Source: Rahnella woolbedingensis
Lineage (GTDB): Bacteria > Pseudomonadota > Gammaproteobacteria > Enterobacterales > Enterobacteriaceae
Reading direction: 5' to 3'
Length of the DNA stretch: 64,000 nt
Assembly (NCBI RefSeq): GCF_003602095.1
Contig: NZ_RAHH01000003.1
Location: forward strand, 124,001-188,000
In this document: positions 34,911 to 46,132 of the stretch, piece after piece
Numbering within the stretch: position 1 is the first letter of the stretch
Layout of the letters: the number at the start of each line of letters is the position of its first letter
Notes under the pieces: model-generated
What the model was told of the DNA's origin: nothing
Database searches by the model: none
The model's input: only the letters and a program-made list of their open reading frames with translations
Made by a program: the position numbers and the translations under genes

Positions 34911-36107
34911 TCAATGTGCCGGTTGTTGCTCCAGCGCTTCGGCTTTGCTGTTAACGGAGGCAATAATCAGCGCCACCAGCAGGAACACATAGGCGATGGT
35001 GGCGGTATTCAGCGCCCAGAACAGCCCGTACTGACTATAAACCAGCGACGACAGCGTGGAGAAAATCAGCGTCCCTATTGTGCCGATGGTCAGCAGGGCA
35101 GAGGTCAGCGTTGGCGGAGAATTTCTGACCTGCAAACTGCCGTAACTCATGATCCCCGAGAACAGCCCGGAGTTGCAGAACCCGAACAGACCGGCGCAAA
35201 TCAGGATAAGCGTAGGGTGCGCACTGTTGGCAGCAACCGCCAGACAAATCAGTCCGATGACCGAGGAAAGCAGCAGGTAGGTGCGCAGTTTCACGAAACG
35301 TACCGTGAACTGATTCACGAACAGGCCGATGGATTTCACCGTCCAGTAGGTCGTGATGTAAAACGCGGCCCGGTCTGCGGCCATACCAAAATGCTCCTTC
35401 AGCCAGCTTGGCAGCCACATCGTGAATATCGGCTCTGCCAGCAAAAATGCAAACAACGCGAAGCACAATATCCACACCGACATTCCCCAGTGCGGATGCT
35501 GAGCATCAGTTTCGGCTGTATTTTGCGTAGCCTGCGGTATGGAAGGGAATTTCTGCCCGACGCACAGCACAATCATCGCCAGGCTTAATACCGCCATCAC
35601 GCCATACATCGCCAGCCAGCTTGCGCCGTGCTGGAACAGATAGCCGAGCAGCAGGGATAACACCACGCCCGCCAGTGCAAAGAAGAAATCGGTCAGGATC
35701 AGATTCGCCGAACGCTTTTTCGGATCCTCATTAATACGCACGACCAGATAACTGCCGATGGACATCATGATCCCCGATGCCGCGCCAATCAGGAACACGC
35801 CGATGCCAAACATAGTGATCGTCGGCACCAGAAACAGTGCGATGCAGGTCAGCACCGAAACCGCAGAGCCGGTGATCAGTTGCCTGCCGAGATTGAATTT
35901 ACGCATCAGCACGCCGCTAATCATAATCGGCAGGAACAGACCGATATTCATCAGCGTAAACATCTGCCCGATAAAACCGGGGTCTTTGCCAAAGGCCTGC
36001 GAAACCGGGCCGATGACAATGCCCAGCGTCGAAACCAGCGCACCGGTGAAGAAGTAACTCAGCCAGGAAATCATATTGATCCGCCGGCGGTTGAATGTCT
36101 GTTCCAT
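34911..36107 (-). CDS. TsgA-like MFS transporter 1, in operon with xapA
   Basis: A 398-residue major-facilitator transporter with 12 membrane segments. Parts such as WLSYFFTGALVSTLGIVIGPV, GVFLIGAASGIMMSIGSYLVVRINEDPKKRSANLILTDFFFALAGV and GYGSLQVRNSPPTLTSALLTIG-like stretches resemble the TsgA group. It starts at 36107 with AAGGAAC, nine bases after xapA, so it is co-transcribed with it. E. coli uses the unrelated XapB here. A role in xanthosine or nucleoside uptake is inferred from position. A close paralogue lies at 38072-39268. Confidence 0.85.
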   Translation of the reverse strand: MEQTFNRRRINMISWLSYFFTGALVSTLGIVIGPVSQAFGKDPGFIGQMFTLMNIGLFLPIMISGVLMRKFNLGRQLITGSAVSVLTCIALFLVPTITMFGIGVFLIGAASGIMMSIGSYLVVRINEDPKKRSANLILTDFFFALAGVVLSLLLGYLFQHGASWLAMYGVMAVLSLAMIVLCVGQKFPSIPQATQNTAETDAQHPHWGMSVWILCFALFAFLLAEPIFTMWLPSWLKEHFGMAADRAAFYITTYWTVKSIGLFVNQFTVRFVKLRTYLLLSSVIGLICLAVAANSAHPTLILICAGLFGFCNSGLFSGIMSYGSLQVRNSPPTLTSALLTIGTIGTLIFSTLSSLVYSQYGLFWALNTATIAYVFLLVALIIASVNSKAEALEQQPAH

Positions 36108-36116
36108 AGCCGTTCC

Positions 36117-36965
36117 TTATTTTGCGGACGAAGTCAGGCTGGCGAAAAAGGCGCGAATAAGGCGGGTGAAATCACCGACGGCCAGTTTGGCGCAGCTCAG
36201 GGTCTGCTCATGAGAAAGAGGGGTGTCGGAAAGTCCTTCAGCAAAGTTGGTCATGGCCGATACCGCCAGCACTTTGAGCCCGCAGTGACGCGCAGAAATC
36301 ACTTCCGGCACGATGGACATGCCGACCACATCGCAGCCTAAAATTTGCATCATGCGGATTTCAGCTGGCGTCTCGAAGTTCGGGCCGGTATATGCGGCGA
36401 AAACCCCTTCGGCGACGTCGATGCCAAGCTTTGCGGCCACGGTGTGCAGCTGATCGCGCAGGTCTTTGTCATAGGCATTGGCCAGGCTGAAAAAACGCGG
36501 GCCGAAGCGGTCGTCATTCGGGCCCGCCAGCGGGGATTCGGGCATAAAGCTGACGTGATCGGTCAGCGCCACCAGTCTGCCGGGCGCGACTTCCTTACGC
36601 ATCGAACCGGCGGCATTGGTCGCCAGCAAAAATTCACATCCCAGCAGTTTGAACGTGCGCACGGCGCTGGTCATCACTGACATGCCGTGGCCTTCATACA
36701 TGTGGCCGCGGCCTTTCATGCACATCACCGGCACACCTTCGAGCGTGCCAAGCACCAGTTCACCGGCATGACCGACGACACTGCTTTGCGGGAATCCCGG
36801 CAGTTCGCTGTAGGGAATAGCCACGGCGTCAGTCATGTCATCGCAAAGGGTGCCAAGGCCGGAACCGAGGATCAGCGCGGCTTTGGGAATAAAGCCGGGG
36901 GCGCGCTGGCGGATAAGGGCGGCACAGTCAAAAGCATTGTTATTGAGCATGATCACTTCTCTCAT
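36117..36965 (-). CDS. xapA: Xanthosine phosphorylase (purine nucleoside phosphorylase II) XapA
   Basis: A 282-residue trimeric-type purine nucleoside phosphorylase that splits xanthosine, inosine and guanosine with phosphate. Signatures are AALILGSGLGTLCDDM, VVGHAGELVLG, MKGRGHMYEGHGMS, TNAAGSMRKEVAPG and YTGPNFETPAEIRMMQILGCDVVGMSIVPEVISARH, close to E. coli XapA. The start is open: 36965 gives the same N-terminal length as E. coli XapA, while the in-frame ATG at 36950 has a slightly better upstream purine stretch. It is divergent from xapR. Confidence 0.93.
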   Translation of the reverse strand: MREVIMLNNNAFDCAALIRQRAPGFIPKAALILGSGLGTLCDDMTDAVAIPYSELPGFPQSSVVGHAGELVLGTLEGVPVMCMKGRGHMYEGHGMSVMTSAVRTFKLLGCEFLLATNAAGSMRKEVAPGRLVALTDHVSFMPESPLAGPNDDRFGPRFFSLANAYDKDLRDQLHTVAAKLGIDVAEGVFAAYTGPNFETPAEIRMMQILGCDVVGMSIVPEVISARHCGLKVLAVSAMTNFAEGLSDTPLSHEQTLSCAKLAVGDFTRLIRAFFASLTSSAK

Positions 36966-37039
36966 TTTTCACAGTAGGGTGGGAGTGAAGGCAATGCTAG
37001 TGTGGGCGGCTGTCGCGGTCTAATACCGATATCCGCAGG

Positions 37040-37064
37040 GATTTATAGTCAAAACCTATAAATC
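37040..37064. promoter_or_regulatory. Candidate XapR operator
   Basis: GATTTATAG (37040-37048) and CTATAAATC (37056-37064) form a perfect inverted repeat with a 7-base spacer. It contains the LysR-type pattern TA-N9-TA (T-N11-A) and lies between divergent xapA and xapR. Confidence 0.6.
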
Positions 37065-37107
37065 TAACACTCAGAAATTAAAGGAAAAATATGTCACGGA
37101 AACCTGT

Positions 37108-38028
37108 ATGACCCGGCCCTTTACCGATTCCGTTTTCGATCTTGGCCAGATTAATCTGCGACTGCTGCATTACTTTCGCGTGGTGGCGGAGGAGCTGAGT
37201 TTTAGCAAGGCGGCGGTGCGCCTGAATATGTCACAACCGCCGCTCAGCCTGCACATCAAGGAGCTGGAAAATCTGCTCGGTACGCCACTTTTTCTGCGTA
37301 CCACGCGGTCAGTATCGCTGACACCTGCCGGTGCGGCGCTGATGCGCGAAGCCGGACTGATGCTCGACAGCATTAACCGTTCACTGCATCAGGTGCGCAA
37401 AATCGGGCGCGGGGAAGTCGGGCATATTCAGTTTGGCACCGTGGGTACCGCCGCCTGGGGGCCACTAATGCCCGCGCTGAACAGCTTTGCCCGTATCGCG
37501 CCGGAAATCAGCTGGACTGTGACGGAGCTGACGCCGGTGCAGCAAATTGATGCGTTGCAGTTGCAGCGTATCGATATCGGTATCTGGCGCGAGGCAAAAC
37601 TGGCGCTGCCGCACGGGCTGGCGAGCCGCCTTATGGGACGTGAAAACGTAGCGCTGGCGATTTCTGAACATCATCCGCTGGCGATGAAAAACAGCGTTGT
37701 GCTTGGCGAACTGGCACATGAAAATTTTATTCTGATGCCGATGAACACCTCGAGTCTGGGCAGTTATCTGTATTCGATGTGCCGTCAGCACGGATTTTTG
37801 CCAAAAATCGTTCAGCAGGTGAATGAGCCGCAAACGGCGCTCGCGCTGGTGGCGAACGGTTATGGCATCACGCTGTTGCCGGAAAGCTACGCGCGTATTC
37901 ACTGGCCGGGCGTGCGTTTTTGCGCCCTGAGCGAACGGCTGCCGGTCGATTTGTATGCGATTTATCAGGCGGATTCGGTGACACCGGCGGCGGCACGATT
38001 TCTGGATTCACTGGAAGGAGGAGCATGA
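37108..38028 (+). CDS. xapR: LysR-family regulator XapR
   Basis: A 306-residue LysR-type activator. The DNA-binding part is LLHYFRVVAEELSFSKAAVRLNMSQPPLSLHIKELENLLGTPLFLRTTRSVSLT. The effector domain keeps E. coli XapR stretches such as EVNEPQTVLAMV in the form QVNEPQTALALVANGYGITLLPESYARIHWPGVRF. It should activate xapA in the presence of xanthosine. The start ATG is at 37108. Confidence 0.9.
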   Translation: MTRPFTDSVFDLGQINLRLLHYFRVVAEELSFSKAAVRLNMSQPPLSLHIKELENLLGTPLFLRTTRSVSLTPAGAALMREAGLMLDSINRSLHQVRKIGRGEVGHIQFGTVGTAAWGPLMPALNSFARIAPEISWTVTELTPVQQIDALQLQRIDIGIWREAKLALPHGLASRLMGRENVALAISEHHPLAMKNSVVLGELAHENFILMPMNTSSLGSYLYSMCRQHGFLPKIVQQVNEPQTALALVANGYGITLLPESYARIHWPGVRFCALSERLPVDLYAIYQADSVTPAAARFLDSLEGGA

Positions 38029-38071
38029 AACAGCAGGGCCGGAGCCCCGCTGTTAAGGAAGTAACGGAGTG

Positions 38072-39268
38072 TTATGCCGCCATTTCGCGGTGGATTTTTT
38101 CCGCTTTACTGCGCACACCGGCAATGATCACCGCCAGTACCAGCAGAACGTAAGACACCGTCGCGATATTCAGCGCCCAGAACAGGCCATATTCGCGGTA
38201 AATGAATGACGAGAATGAGGCGAAAATCAGCGTACCGACGGAAGCGGTTGTCAGCAGCGCAGAGGTCAGCGTTGGCGGTGAGTTTTTCACCTGCAGACTG
38301 CCATAGCTCATCAGGCCGGAGAACATACCGGAGTTACAGAAGCCGAACAGGCCAACCGCAATCATCACCAGCGTGGTGTTTTCGTTGTGTGTCACCACAA
38401 TCAGGCTGATTAATCCGACAATGGCTGATGCGAACAGGAAGGTACGCAGTTTCACAAAACGCACGGTGAACTGATTCAGGAACAGGCCAATCGCTTTCAC
38501 CATCCAATAAGTGGTGATGTAAATCGCTGCGCGGTCAGTGTCCAGACCGAAATGCTCATGCAACCAGCTTGGCATCCACAGGGTGAAAACCAGTTCGCTG
38601 AAGACGAAGGCGAACAGGGCAAAACACAGCACGTAAGCCGCGAAGCCCCACGGCTCTTTTACTTCACGCTCGTTTTTAGCCACTTTTTCCGGCTGGGCAA
38701 CGGTCGGGAATTTCTGACCCACACACAGCAGGATCATCAGCACGCTCAGCGTACCCATAATGCCGTACATCGCCAGCCAGCTCGCGCCGTGCTTGAACAG
38801 GAAACCGAGCACCAGAGACAGCGTCATGCCGGAAAGCGCAAAGAAGAAGTCAGTGAAGATTAAGTTTGCAGAACGCTTTTTCGGATCTTCGTTAATACGA
38901 ACAACGAGATAGCTGCCGATCGACATCATCAGACCAGCGGTCGCCCCAATCAGGAAAACGCCGATGCCGAACAGGGTAATCGACGGCATGACGAACAGGG
39001 CGATACAGGTCAGGATGGTGATAACCGAACCGGTGATCAGCTGTTTGCCCAGATCGAATTTGCGCATCAGGATGCCACTGATCATAATCGGCAGGAATAA
39101 ACCGATGTTCATCAGTGAGAACATCAGGCCAATAAAGGCCGGGTCTTTATTAAACGCTGTGGCAACAGGCCCGATAACAATACCCAGGGTGGAGACGAGT
39201 CCCCCTGTAAAAAAGTAACTTAGCCATGAAATCACATTAAGACGCGGGCGGTTATAAACAGTTTCCAT
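38072..39268 (-). CDS. TsgA-like MFS transporter 2
   Basis: A 398-residue paralogue of the transporter at 34911-36107, of the same length and with long identical runs (VVRINEDPKKRSANLI, QFTVRFVKLRT, GYLQVKNSPPTLTSALL-type region). I begin it at 39268 (METVYNRPRLNVISW), which aligns with the start of the paralogue; the open frame extends 62 codons further but that part has no domain. It converges on xapR. The pair probably arose by duplication around the xapA/xapR locus. The substrate may be a nucleoside or base. Confidence 0.85.
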   Translation of the reverse strand: METVYNRPRLNVISWLSYFFTGGLVSTLGIVIGPVATAFNKDPAFIGLMFSLMNIGLFLPIMISGILMRKFDLGKQLITGSVITILTCIALFVMPSITLFGIGVFLIGATAGLMMSIGSYLVVRINEDPKKRSANLIFTDFFFALSGMTLSLVLGFLFKHGASWLAMYGIMGTLSVLMILLCVGQKFPTVAQPEKVAKNEREVKEPWGFAAYVLCFALFAFVFSELVFTLWMPSWLHEHFGLDTDRAAIYITTYWMVKAIGLFLNQFTVRFVKLRTFLFASAIVGLISLIVVTHNENTTLVMIAVGLFGFCNSGMFSGLMSYGSLQVKNSPPTLTSALLTTASVGTLIFASFSSFIYREYGLFWALNIATVSYVLLVLAVIIAGVRSKAEKIHREMAA

Positions 39269-39546
39269 AAACTGATTTCCTAAAAAGAGAAAATAAAAAA
39301 AAGTCGCAGTAAGCTTATCCAGAGGTGCTTTTTCCGCGATTAGGACGTTTATTATTGCTGTTCTCTGGTGATTTGTCCCGCATGTATATTCAATTGCAGC
39401 ATTTGTTTTTCTTAAACAATCTAAGCAATTAGCGCCATTTTGATGGCGATGCATTTCTGCTTTACATACTGTAGCGGGCTAAATATAGTCAAAAAACAGG
39501 TCAACATCATCCATACATAAATACAACATCGAAAGGTGCAGTGCTA

Positions 39547-40554
39547 ATGAGTTCTTCTACTGATAATTCAGCGGCTTCCGTTTCGAACAAGAAGCGTCCG
39601 GTCATTGCTATTCATGGTGGTGCCGGGGCAATAACCCGTGCGGCAATGAGCATCGAAAAAGAACAACTTTACTTAGCCGAACTGGAAAGGATTGTCAGTG
39701 CCGGGCAGGCGATTCTGGCCGCAGGCGGCAGCGCGCTGGATGTCGTGACCGAAGCCGTGCGCCTGCTCGAAGAGTGCACGCTATTTAATGCGGGCAAAGG
39801 TGCGGTATTCACCCATCAGGGCACGCATGAATTAGACGCCTGCATTATGGATGGCCGCACGCTGGATGCCGGTGCAATCTGCGGCGTCAATCACATACGC
39901 AATCCCATTCTGACCGCCCGCAAGGTGCTGGAAAACAGTCCTCACGTTATGTTTACCGGTGCAGGTGCGGAAGATTTTGCCCGTGCCAATGGTCAGGAAA
40001 TGGTGGAACCGGAATATTTCTTCACGCAGGAACGCTATGACCAGTTACAGCGCGCCATCGCCGCGGATACCGGTGTAATGCTCGATCACGACGGAGCGTC
40101 GCTGAATGCTTGCGCTGACCCGATTGATCCGGAGCATAAATTTGGCACCGTGGGCGCGGTGGCGATGGATGCACTTGGCAATCTGGCCGCGGCCACATCG
40201 ACCGGCGGAATGACCAACAAGCAGGCCGGGCGCGTGGGTGACTCGCCGATTATCGGCGCCGGTTGTTATGCCAGCAACAATACGGTGGCGATTTCCAGCA
40301 CCGGCACCGGTGAAGTGTTTATGCGTACCGTTGCCGCTTACGACGTCGCGGCGCTGATGGAATACGCCGGATTAACGCTGGCAGAAGCGACACATAAAGT
40401 GGTGCAGGAAAAACTGCTGCCACTGGGCGGAAGCGGCGGAATGATTGCCGTGGATAAATTTGGCAACGTGGAGCTGCCTTTTAACAGCGAAGGCATGTAC
40501 CGCGGATTTGCCCGGGTGGGCGACGCGCCCGTCGTCAGTATTTACCGCTCATGA
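39547..40554 (+). CDS. iaaA: Isoaspartyl peptidase/L-asparaginase IaaA
   Basis: A 335-residue Ntn-hydrolase precursor that cleaves itself before the catalytic Thr201 ([12 protein letters not shown]). Conserved parts are [30 protein letters not shown] and [25 protein letters not shown], with [10 protein letters not shown] later. I use ATG at 39547, with AAAGG upstream, over an in-frame GTG at 39541. It releases amino acids from isoaspartyl dipeptides and joins glutathione use with gsiABCD, whose first gene overlaps its stop by four bases. Confidence 0.94.
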   Translation: MSSSTDNSAASVSNKKRPVIAIHGGAGAITRAAMSIEKEQLYLAELERIVSAGQAILAAGGSALDVVTEAVRLLEECTLFNAGKGAVFTHQGTHELDACIMDGRTLDAGAICGVNHIRNPILTARKVLENSPHVMFTGAGAEDFARANGQEMVEPEYFFTQERYDQLQRAIAADTGVMLDHDGASLNACADPIDPEHKFGTVGAVAMDALGNLAAATSTGGMTNKQAGRVGDSPIIGAGCYASNNTVAISSTGTGEVFMRTVAAYDVAALMEYAGLTLAEATHKVVQEKLLPLGGSGGMIAVDKFGNVELPFNSEGMYRGFARVGDAPVVSIYRS

Positions 40555-42407
40555 ACAGTTCCCTGACTCTGCCTCCCGACCACGTTGTCGCGGTCAGCCA
40601 GCTCAGCGTGCAGTTCGCGCATGAAGGGCAAATCATCCCGGCGGTAAATCAGCTCAGTTTTCAGGTAAAACGCGGCGAAACGCTGGCCATTGTGGGCGAA
40701 TCCGGTTCTGGAAAATCCGTGACGTCGCTGGCGCTGATGCGTCTGGTGGAGCAGGGCGGCGGGCAGATCACGCAGGGTGAAATGCAATTTCGCCGCCGTA
40801 ACGGCGAAGTGGTGGATCTGATGGCCGCGACGCAGCCCGCCATGCGCAGCCTGCGCGGTGCGGATATGGCGATGATATTTCAGGAGCCGATGACCTCGCT
40901 TAATCCGGTGTTTCCGGTCGGCGAGCAAATCGCTGAGTCTATCCGTTTGCATCAGAATAAAGACCATCGCGCCGCCCGTGCCGAAGCCTTGCGGATGCTG
41001 GATCTGGTGCGTATTCCTGAAGCCCGAAATATTCTCGACAGCTATCCGCATCAGCTTTCCGGCGGTATGCGCCAGCGGGTGATGATCGCGATGGCGCTGT
41101 CGTGCAAGCCCGCTTTACTGATTGCCGATGAACCGACTACAGCGCTGGATGTGACTATTCAGGCGCAGATTTTACAACTGATCCGTGTGCTGCAAAAAGA
41201 GATGCACATGGGCGTCATTTTCATCACGCACGACATGGGCGTGGTGGCGGAAATCGCCGATCGCGTCCTGGTCATGCATCAGGGCAACAGCGTGGAAACC
41301 GCTGGCGTGGACGCGATATTTCGCACGCCGCAACAGCTTTATACGCAGACGTTGCTGGCGGCGGTACCAAAACTCGGATCTATGGCCGGTAAACCCCTGC
41401 CTGCAAAGTTCCCGTTACCGGAACAAAATGAGGGTGACCCGGCGCTGGTGCAAAATACCCTGATACCCGGCGCGCCGGCGATATTGCAGGTGCGTGATCT
41501 GGTGACCCGTTTTGACCTGCGCAGCGGTATTTTCAACCGTGTTACGCGGCGTGTGCATGCGGTTGAAAAAGTCAGTTTTGATTTGCATCCCGGTGAAACG
41601 CTGGCGCTGGTGGGTGAATCCGGTTGTGGAAAATCCACCACTGGCCGTTCGTTGCTCAAACTGGTGAAAAGTCAGGGCGGAACCATCACCTTTGACGGCA
41701 AAACGCTGACGGATATCAGCGGCAGCGCGCTGCAACATCTGCGCCGTGATATCCAGTTTATTTTTCAGGATCCTTATGCGTCGCTCGACCCGCGTCTGAC
41801 GGTCGGTTATTCGATCATGGAGCCGTTGCTGGTGCATAACCTGGCGAAAGGCGCAGAGGCAGAAGCACGCGTTGCGTGGTTGCTGGAAAAAGTCGGGCTG
41901 CTGCCGGAACACGCGCAGCGCTATCCTCACGAGTTTTCCGGCGGTCAGCGGCAGCGTGTTTGCATCGCGCGCGCACTGGCGCTCAATCCCAAAGTGGTGA
42001 TTGCCGATGAATCAGTGTCGGCGCTGGATGTCTCTATCCGCGCGCAAATCGTCAATCTGCTGATGGATTTGCAGAAAGAGTTCGGGCTGGCCTTTTTGTT
42101 TATTTCGCACGATATGGCCGTGGTGGAGCGCATCAGTCACCGCGTTGCCGTGATGTATTTCGGCCAGATTGTGGAAATCGGCTCACGGCGGGCGGTGTTT
42201 GAAAATCCGCAGCATCCGTATACCCGCAAACTGATGGCGGCGGTGCCGGTGGCCGATCCGTCGCATAAGCGTAAAGATCAGGCGCTGCTGGTGGATGAAA
42301 TTCCGAGCCCGATCCGCGCGCTTAACGACGAGCCGGTTGTAGCGCCGCTGGTTCAGGTGGCGGAAGGGCATTTTGTTGCCCGCCATGCCATTGCAGGCGT
42401 TTACTAA
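40551..42407 (+). CDS. gsiA: Glutathione ABC importer ATPase GsiA
   Basis: A 618-residue double ATPase of the peptide/opine ABC family. Walker A motifs are GESGSGKS and GESGCGKS, signature motifs LSGGMRQR and FSGGQRQR, and Walker B ends in ADEPTTALD and ADESVSALD. Both halves look intact. It energises import of glutathione through GsiC and GsiD with GsiB as the binding protein. Translationally coupled to iaaA. Confidence 0.95.
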   Translation: MNSSLTLPPDHVVAVSQLSVQFAHEGQIIPAVNQLSFQVKRGETLAIVGESGSGKSVTSLALMRLVEQGGGQITQGEMQFRRRNGEVVDLMAATQPAMRSLRGADMAMIFQEPMTSLNPVFPVGEQIAESIRLHQNKDHRAARAEALRMLDLVRIPEARNILDSYPHQLSGGMRQRVMIAMALSCKPALLIADEPTTALDVTIQAQILQLIRVLQKEMHMGVIFITHDMGVVAEIADRVLVMHQGNSVETAGVDAIFRTPQQLYTQTLLAAVPKLGSMAGKPLPAKFPLPEQNEGDPALVQNTLIPGAPAILQVRDLVTRFDLRSGIFNRVTRRVHAVEKVSFDLHPGETLALVGESGCGKSTTGRSLLKLVKSQGGTITFDGKTLTDISGSALQHLRRDIQFIFQDPYASLDPRLTVGYSIMEPLLVHNLAKGAEAEARVAWLLEKVGLLPEHAQRYPHEFSGGQRQRVCIARALALNPKVVIADESVSALDVSIRAQIVNLLMDLQKEFGLAFLFISHDMAVVERISHRVAVMYFGQIVEIGSRRAVFENPQHPYTRKLMAAVPVADPSHKRKDQALLVDEIPSPIRALNDEPVVAPLVQVAEGHFVARHAIAGVY

Positions 42408-42466
42408 TTTTTATGGTTGCTCATCTTGAGCCACTTTTTAACGGGTAAGACAGGAAAGGAACTGAT

Positions 42467-44023
42467 ATGAATCAGCATAAACATAAAGGTAAGAACGTTG
42501 TCCGTCAGGCCGTGCTCGCTGCCGCTGTTTTCGGTTCGCTGGCTTCGGCGTCTGCGTGGGCGGCGAAAGACGTGGTGGTCGCGGTAGGTTCTAACTTCAC
42601 CTCGCTTGATCCTTACGACGCTAACGACACCCTGTCCCAGGCCGTGGCCAAGTCTTTCTATCAGGGGCTGTTTGGCTTTGATAAAGATATGAAGCTGGAA
42701 AACGTGCTGGCAGACAGCTACACGGTCAGCAAAGATGGCCTGGTGTACACCATCAAATTGCATCCTGGCATCAAGTTCCAGGACGGCACGGATTTCAACG
42801 CCGCAGCGGTAAAAGTTAACTTTGACCGCGCCAGCAATCCGGACAGCCATCTCAAACGCTATAACCTGTTCAAAAACATCGCCAGCACTGAAGCGGTGGA
42901 TGACAACACGGTGAAAATCACGCTGAAAGAACCGTTCTCCGCGTTCATCAACATTCTGGCGCACCCGTCTGCGGTGATTATTTCCCCGGCGGCGCTGACC
43001 AAATACGGCAAAGATATCGGCTTCCATCCGGTCGGTACCGGCCCGTACACGCTGGAACAATGGAACCAGACTGACTTTGTGAAAGTGAAGAAATTCGACG
43101 GTTACTGGAAAAAAGGTGAGCCGAAACTCGACACCATTACCTGGCGTCCGGTGGTGGATAACAATACCCGCGCCGCGATGCTGCAAACCGGTGAAGCGGA
43201 TCTGGCGTTCCCGGTGCCTTACGAGCAGGCCGCGTTACTGGAGAAAAACACCAAGCTGGATCTGGTGGCCGCGCCGTCGATTCTGCATCGTTACATCAGC
43301 TTTAACGTGACGCAAAAACCGTTCGATAACGTCAAAGTGCGTGAGGCAATCAACTATGCCATCAACAAACAGGCGCTGATCAAAGTGGCGTTTGCCGGTT
43401 ACGCGGTGCCATCTGAAGGGCCGTTGCCTCAGGGCATCGAATACGCGGCGAAATACAAACCCTGGCCATATGACCCGGCTAAAGCGAAAGAATTGCTGAA
43501 AGAAGCCGGTTATCCGGACGGTTTCACCACCACGCTGTGGTCTTCGCACAACAACAGCACCGCGCAGAAAGTATTGCAGTTTACCCAGCAGCAGCTGGCG
43601 CAGGTCGGTATCAAAGTGACGGTCACCGCCATGGATGCCGCGCAGCGTGCCGCACAGGTTGAGAACGTCGGGCAGAAAGAGGCGGGGATCCGCATGTTCT
43701 ATACCGGCTGGTCGGCGTCTACCGGTGAAGCAGACTGGGCGCTGTCGCCGCTGTTCTCCACGCAGGCCGCGCCGCCGAAGCAGTTCAATACCGCGTTTTA
43801 CAGCAATGCGCAGGTGGATAAAGATTTGTCTGACGCGCTGAAAACGACCGATAAAGCCGAGAAAGCCAAACTGTATGCCGATGCCCAGAAACAAATCTGG
43901 ACTGACGCACCGTGGGCATTCCTGGTGACTGAACGTCTGGTGTCGGCGAAAAATAAACGCCTGACCGGATTCTATGTCATGCCGGATACTGCCTTCAGCT
44001 TTGATGATGCAGATGTGAAATAA
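42467..44023 (+). CDS. gsiB: Glutathione-binding periplasmic protein GsiB
   Basis: A 518-residue substrate-binding protein of the oligopeptide family (SBP class 5). The signal peptide covers about residues 1-33 (cleaved near AWA-AKD). The family stretch [27 protein letters not shown] and VNFDRASNP are present. It lies 59 bp after gsiA. Confidence 0.94.
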   Translation: MNQHKHKGKNVVRQAVLAAAVFGSLASASAWAAKDVVVAVGSNFTSLDPYDANDTLSQAVAKSFYQGLFGFDKDMKLENVLADSYTVSKDGLVYTIKLHPGIKFQDGTDFNAAAVKVNFDRASNPDSHLKRYNLFKNIASTEAVDDNTVKITLKEPFSAFINILAHPSAVIISPAALTKYGKDIGFHPVGTGPYTLEQWNQTDFVKVKKFDGYWKKGEPKLDTITWRPVVDNNTRAAMLQTGEADLAFPVPYEQAALLEKNTKLDLVAAPSILHRYISFNVTQKPFDNVKVREAINYAINKQALIKVAFAGYAVPSEGPLPQGIEYAAKYKPWPYDPAKAKELLKEAGYPDGFTTTLWSSHNNSTAQKVLQFTQQQLAQVGIKVTVTAMDAAQRAAQVENVGQKEAGIRMFYTGWSASTGEADWALSPLFSTQAAPPKQFNTAFYSNAQVDKDLSDALKTTDKAEKAKLYADAQKQIWTDAPWAFLVTERLVSAKNKRLTGFYVMPDTAFSFDDADVK

Positions 44024-44132
44024 TATGCGGTGAAGTTTTCAGGGCGCGGGAACCAATGAGCCCGTGCCCTGAACTCGTGTGTTCCGCCGACGGAACATGG
44101 ATGTCGTACCGTGAAATCACAGACAGCGAATC

Positions 44133-45053
44133 ATGCTTAATTATTTTTTAAAACGATTACTCGGACTGATCCCGACACTGCTGATTGTGGCCGTGCTGGT
44201 CTTTTTGTTTGTGCATCTTTTGCCGGGCGATCCGGCGCGGCTGATGGCCGGACAGGACGCCGACGCCAGCGTTGTGGCGCTGGTGCGTCAGGATCTCGGG
44301 CTGGATAAGCCGCTTTATCAGCAATTCCTCACCTTTTTCGGCAATGCGCTGACCGGTGATTTCGGTCACTCGATGGTGTCAAAACGCCCGGTCATGGATG
44401 AAATCAGTTCCCGCTTTATGCCGACATTCTGGCTGACGCTGACCAGCATGTTGTGGTCGGTGATTTTCGGGCTGGTGATTGGCGTGGTTTCCGCCGTATG
44501 GCGTAACCGCTGGCCGGACCGTCTCGGTATGGCGCTGGCTGTCTCCGGTATTTCCTTCCCGGCCTTTGCGCTGGGCATGCTGCTGATGCAGGTTTTCTCT
44601 GTGGAACTGGGCTGGCTGCCGACCGTCGGCGCTGACAGCTGGAAGCATTACATTCTGCCTTCCCTCACCCTTGGTGCAGCTGTAGCGGCGATCATGGCGC
44701 GCTTTACCCGTGCTTCATTCGTCGAAGTGATGCAGGAAGATTATATGCGCACCGCGCGCGCTAAAGGCGTGCATGAAGCCGTGGTGGTGATCAAACATGG
44801 GCTGCGCAACGCGATGATCCCGGTGGTTACCATGATGGGGCTGCAATTCGGCTTCCTGCTGGGTGGCTCGATTGTGGTGGAAAAAGTCTTCAACTGGCCG
44901 GGGTTAGGGCGGTTGCTGATCGATTCCGTTGAGATGCGCGATTATCCGGTGATACAGGCTGAAGTGCTGCTGTTCTCGCTGGAATTCATCCTCATCAATC
45001 TGCTGGTGGATATGCTGTACGCCGTCATCAACCCTTCCATCCGATACAAGTGA
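44133..45053 (+). CDS. gsiC: Glutathione ABC permease GsiC
   Basis: A 306-residue inner-membrane permease with six helices. N-terminal [32 protein letters not shown] is typical of DppB-type permeases, and the EAA loop is [31 protein letters not shown] gap of 109 bp from gsiB holds no clear terminator. Confidence 0.94.
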   Translation: MLNYFLKRLLGLIPTLLIVAVLVFLFVHLLPGDPARLMAGQDADASVVALVRQDLGLDKPLYQQFLTFFGNALTGDFGHSMVSKRPVMDEISSRFMPTFWLTLTSMLWSVIFGLVIGVVSAVWRNRWPDRLGMALAVSGISFPAFALGMLLMQVFSVELGWLPTVGADSWKHYILPSLTLGAAVAAIMARFTRASFVEVMQEDYMRTARAKGVHEAVVVIKHGLRNAMIPVVTMMGLQFGFLLGGSIVVEKVFNWPGLGRLLIDSVEMRDYPVIQAEVLLFSLEFILINLLVDMLYAVINPSIRYK

Positions 45054-45061
45054 GTTAACGC

Positions 45062-45982
45062 ATGAAAAACTGGCGGCGAAATGCCGTACTCGCGGGTCTG
45101 CCGATGGTGACTCCTGGCACCGTACAATCACAGGCGGTCCGGACACCGTGGAAAGCGTTCTGGCGCCGTTTCCGGCGGCAGCATGTCGCGATGGTTGCGG
45201 GTGTTTTTATCCTGCTGCTGATTGCCGCTGCGATTTTTGCACCGTGGCTGGTACCGTTTGACCCGGAAAACTATTTCGATTACGACCGTCTGAACGAAGG
45301 TCCGTCGCTGATCCACTGGCTCGGCGTCGATTCTCTCGGGCGGGATATTTTCAGCCGCATACTGATGGGCACACGGATATCCCTGAGCGCTGGCGTACTT
45401 TCTGTGGTGCTCGGCGCGGTGATCGGCACGGTGTTCGGATTGCTGGCCGGATACTACGAAGGCTGGTGGGACCGCATTACCATGCGCGTTTGCGACGTGC
45501 TGTTTGCCTTCCCCGGAATTCTGCTGGCGATTGCCGTCGTCGCCGTGATGGGCAATGGTATGTCGAATGTGATTATCGCGGTCGCTATCTTTAGTATTCC
45601 GGCGTTCGCGCGTCTGGTACGCGGCAATACGCTGGTGCTTAAGCAACAAACCTATATTGAATCGGCGCGCAGTATCGGGGCGTCCGACGCCACGATTTTG
45701 TTCCGCCACATTCTGCCGGGCACGTTGTCATCGATAGTGGTGTATTTCACCATGCGCATCGGCACATCGATTATTACCGCAGCCAGCCTGTCGTTCCTCG
45801 GTATGGGCGCACAACCGCCAACACCGGAGTGGGGCGCGATGCTCAACGAAGCCCGCGCTGACATGGTCATGGCACCGCACGTGGCAATCTTCCCAAGTCT
45901 GGCGATCTTCCTGACCGTACTGGCGTTTAATTTGCTGGGTGATGGATTAAGGGATGCGCTGGATCCGAAATTGAAGAATTGA
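45062..45982 (+). CDS. gsiD: Glutathione ABC permease GsiD
   Basis: A 306-residue DppC-type permease. Parts are [26 protein letters not shown], the EAA-loop [37 protein letters not shown], and [21 protein letters not shown]. It starts eight bases after gsiC and ends the iaaA-gsi operon. Confidence 0.94.
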   Translation: MKNWRRNAVLAGLPMVTPGTVQSQAVRTPWKAFWRRFRRQHVAMVAGVFILLLIAAAIFAPWLVPFDPENYFDYDRLNEGPSLIHWLGVDSLGRDIFSRILMGTRISLSAGVLSVVLGAVIGTVFGLLAGYYEGWWDRITMRVCDVLFAFPGILLAIAVVAVMGNGMSNVIIAVAIFSIPAFARLVRGNTLVLKQQTYIESARSIGASDATILFRHILPGTLSSIVVYFTMRIGTSIITAASLSFLGMGAQPPTPEWGAMLNEARADMVMAPHVAIFPSLAIFLTVLAFNLLGDGLRDALDPKLKN

Positions 45983-46005
45983 GATTTCTGAAGATATAAA
46001 ATGCA

Positions 46006-46033
46006 GAAGCCCGATCATAACTAATCGGGCTTC
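46006..46033 (+). terminator. Hairpin after gsiD
   Basis: GAAGCCCGAT (46006-46015) and ATCGGGCTTC (46024-46033) form a perfect 10-bp stem with an 8-base loop. No T-tract follows, so it may serve more as a transcript-end stabiliser or a Rho-linked end. Confidence 0.6.
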
Positions 46034-46132
46034 GCGAACCCTCATGGGGACGGTGGATATCAACTGAAAGGCCTCTGTGGGCAACGAGGCAATAATATCA
46101 AAGAGTAAAGTTAAGTCAAATTTAAATCGTTA

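Noticed and set aside
34893-35588. Open frame opposite the TsgA-like transporter gene
   Set aside because: Gln/Arg-rich translation typical of a shadow frame; the minus strand encodes a clear transporter.
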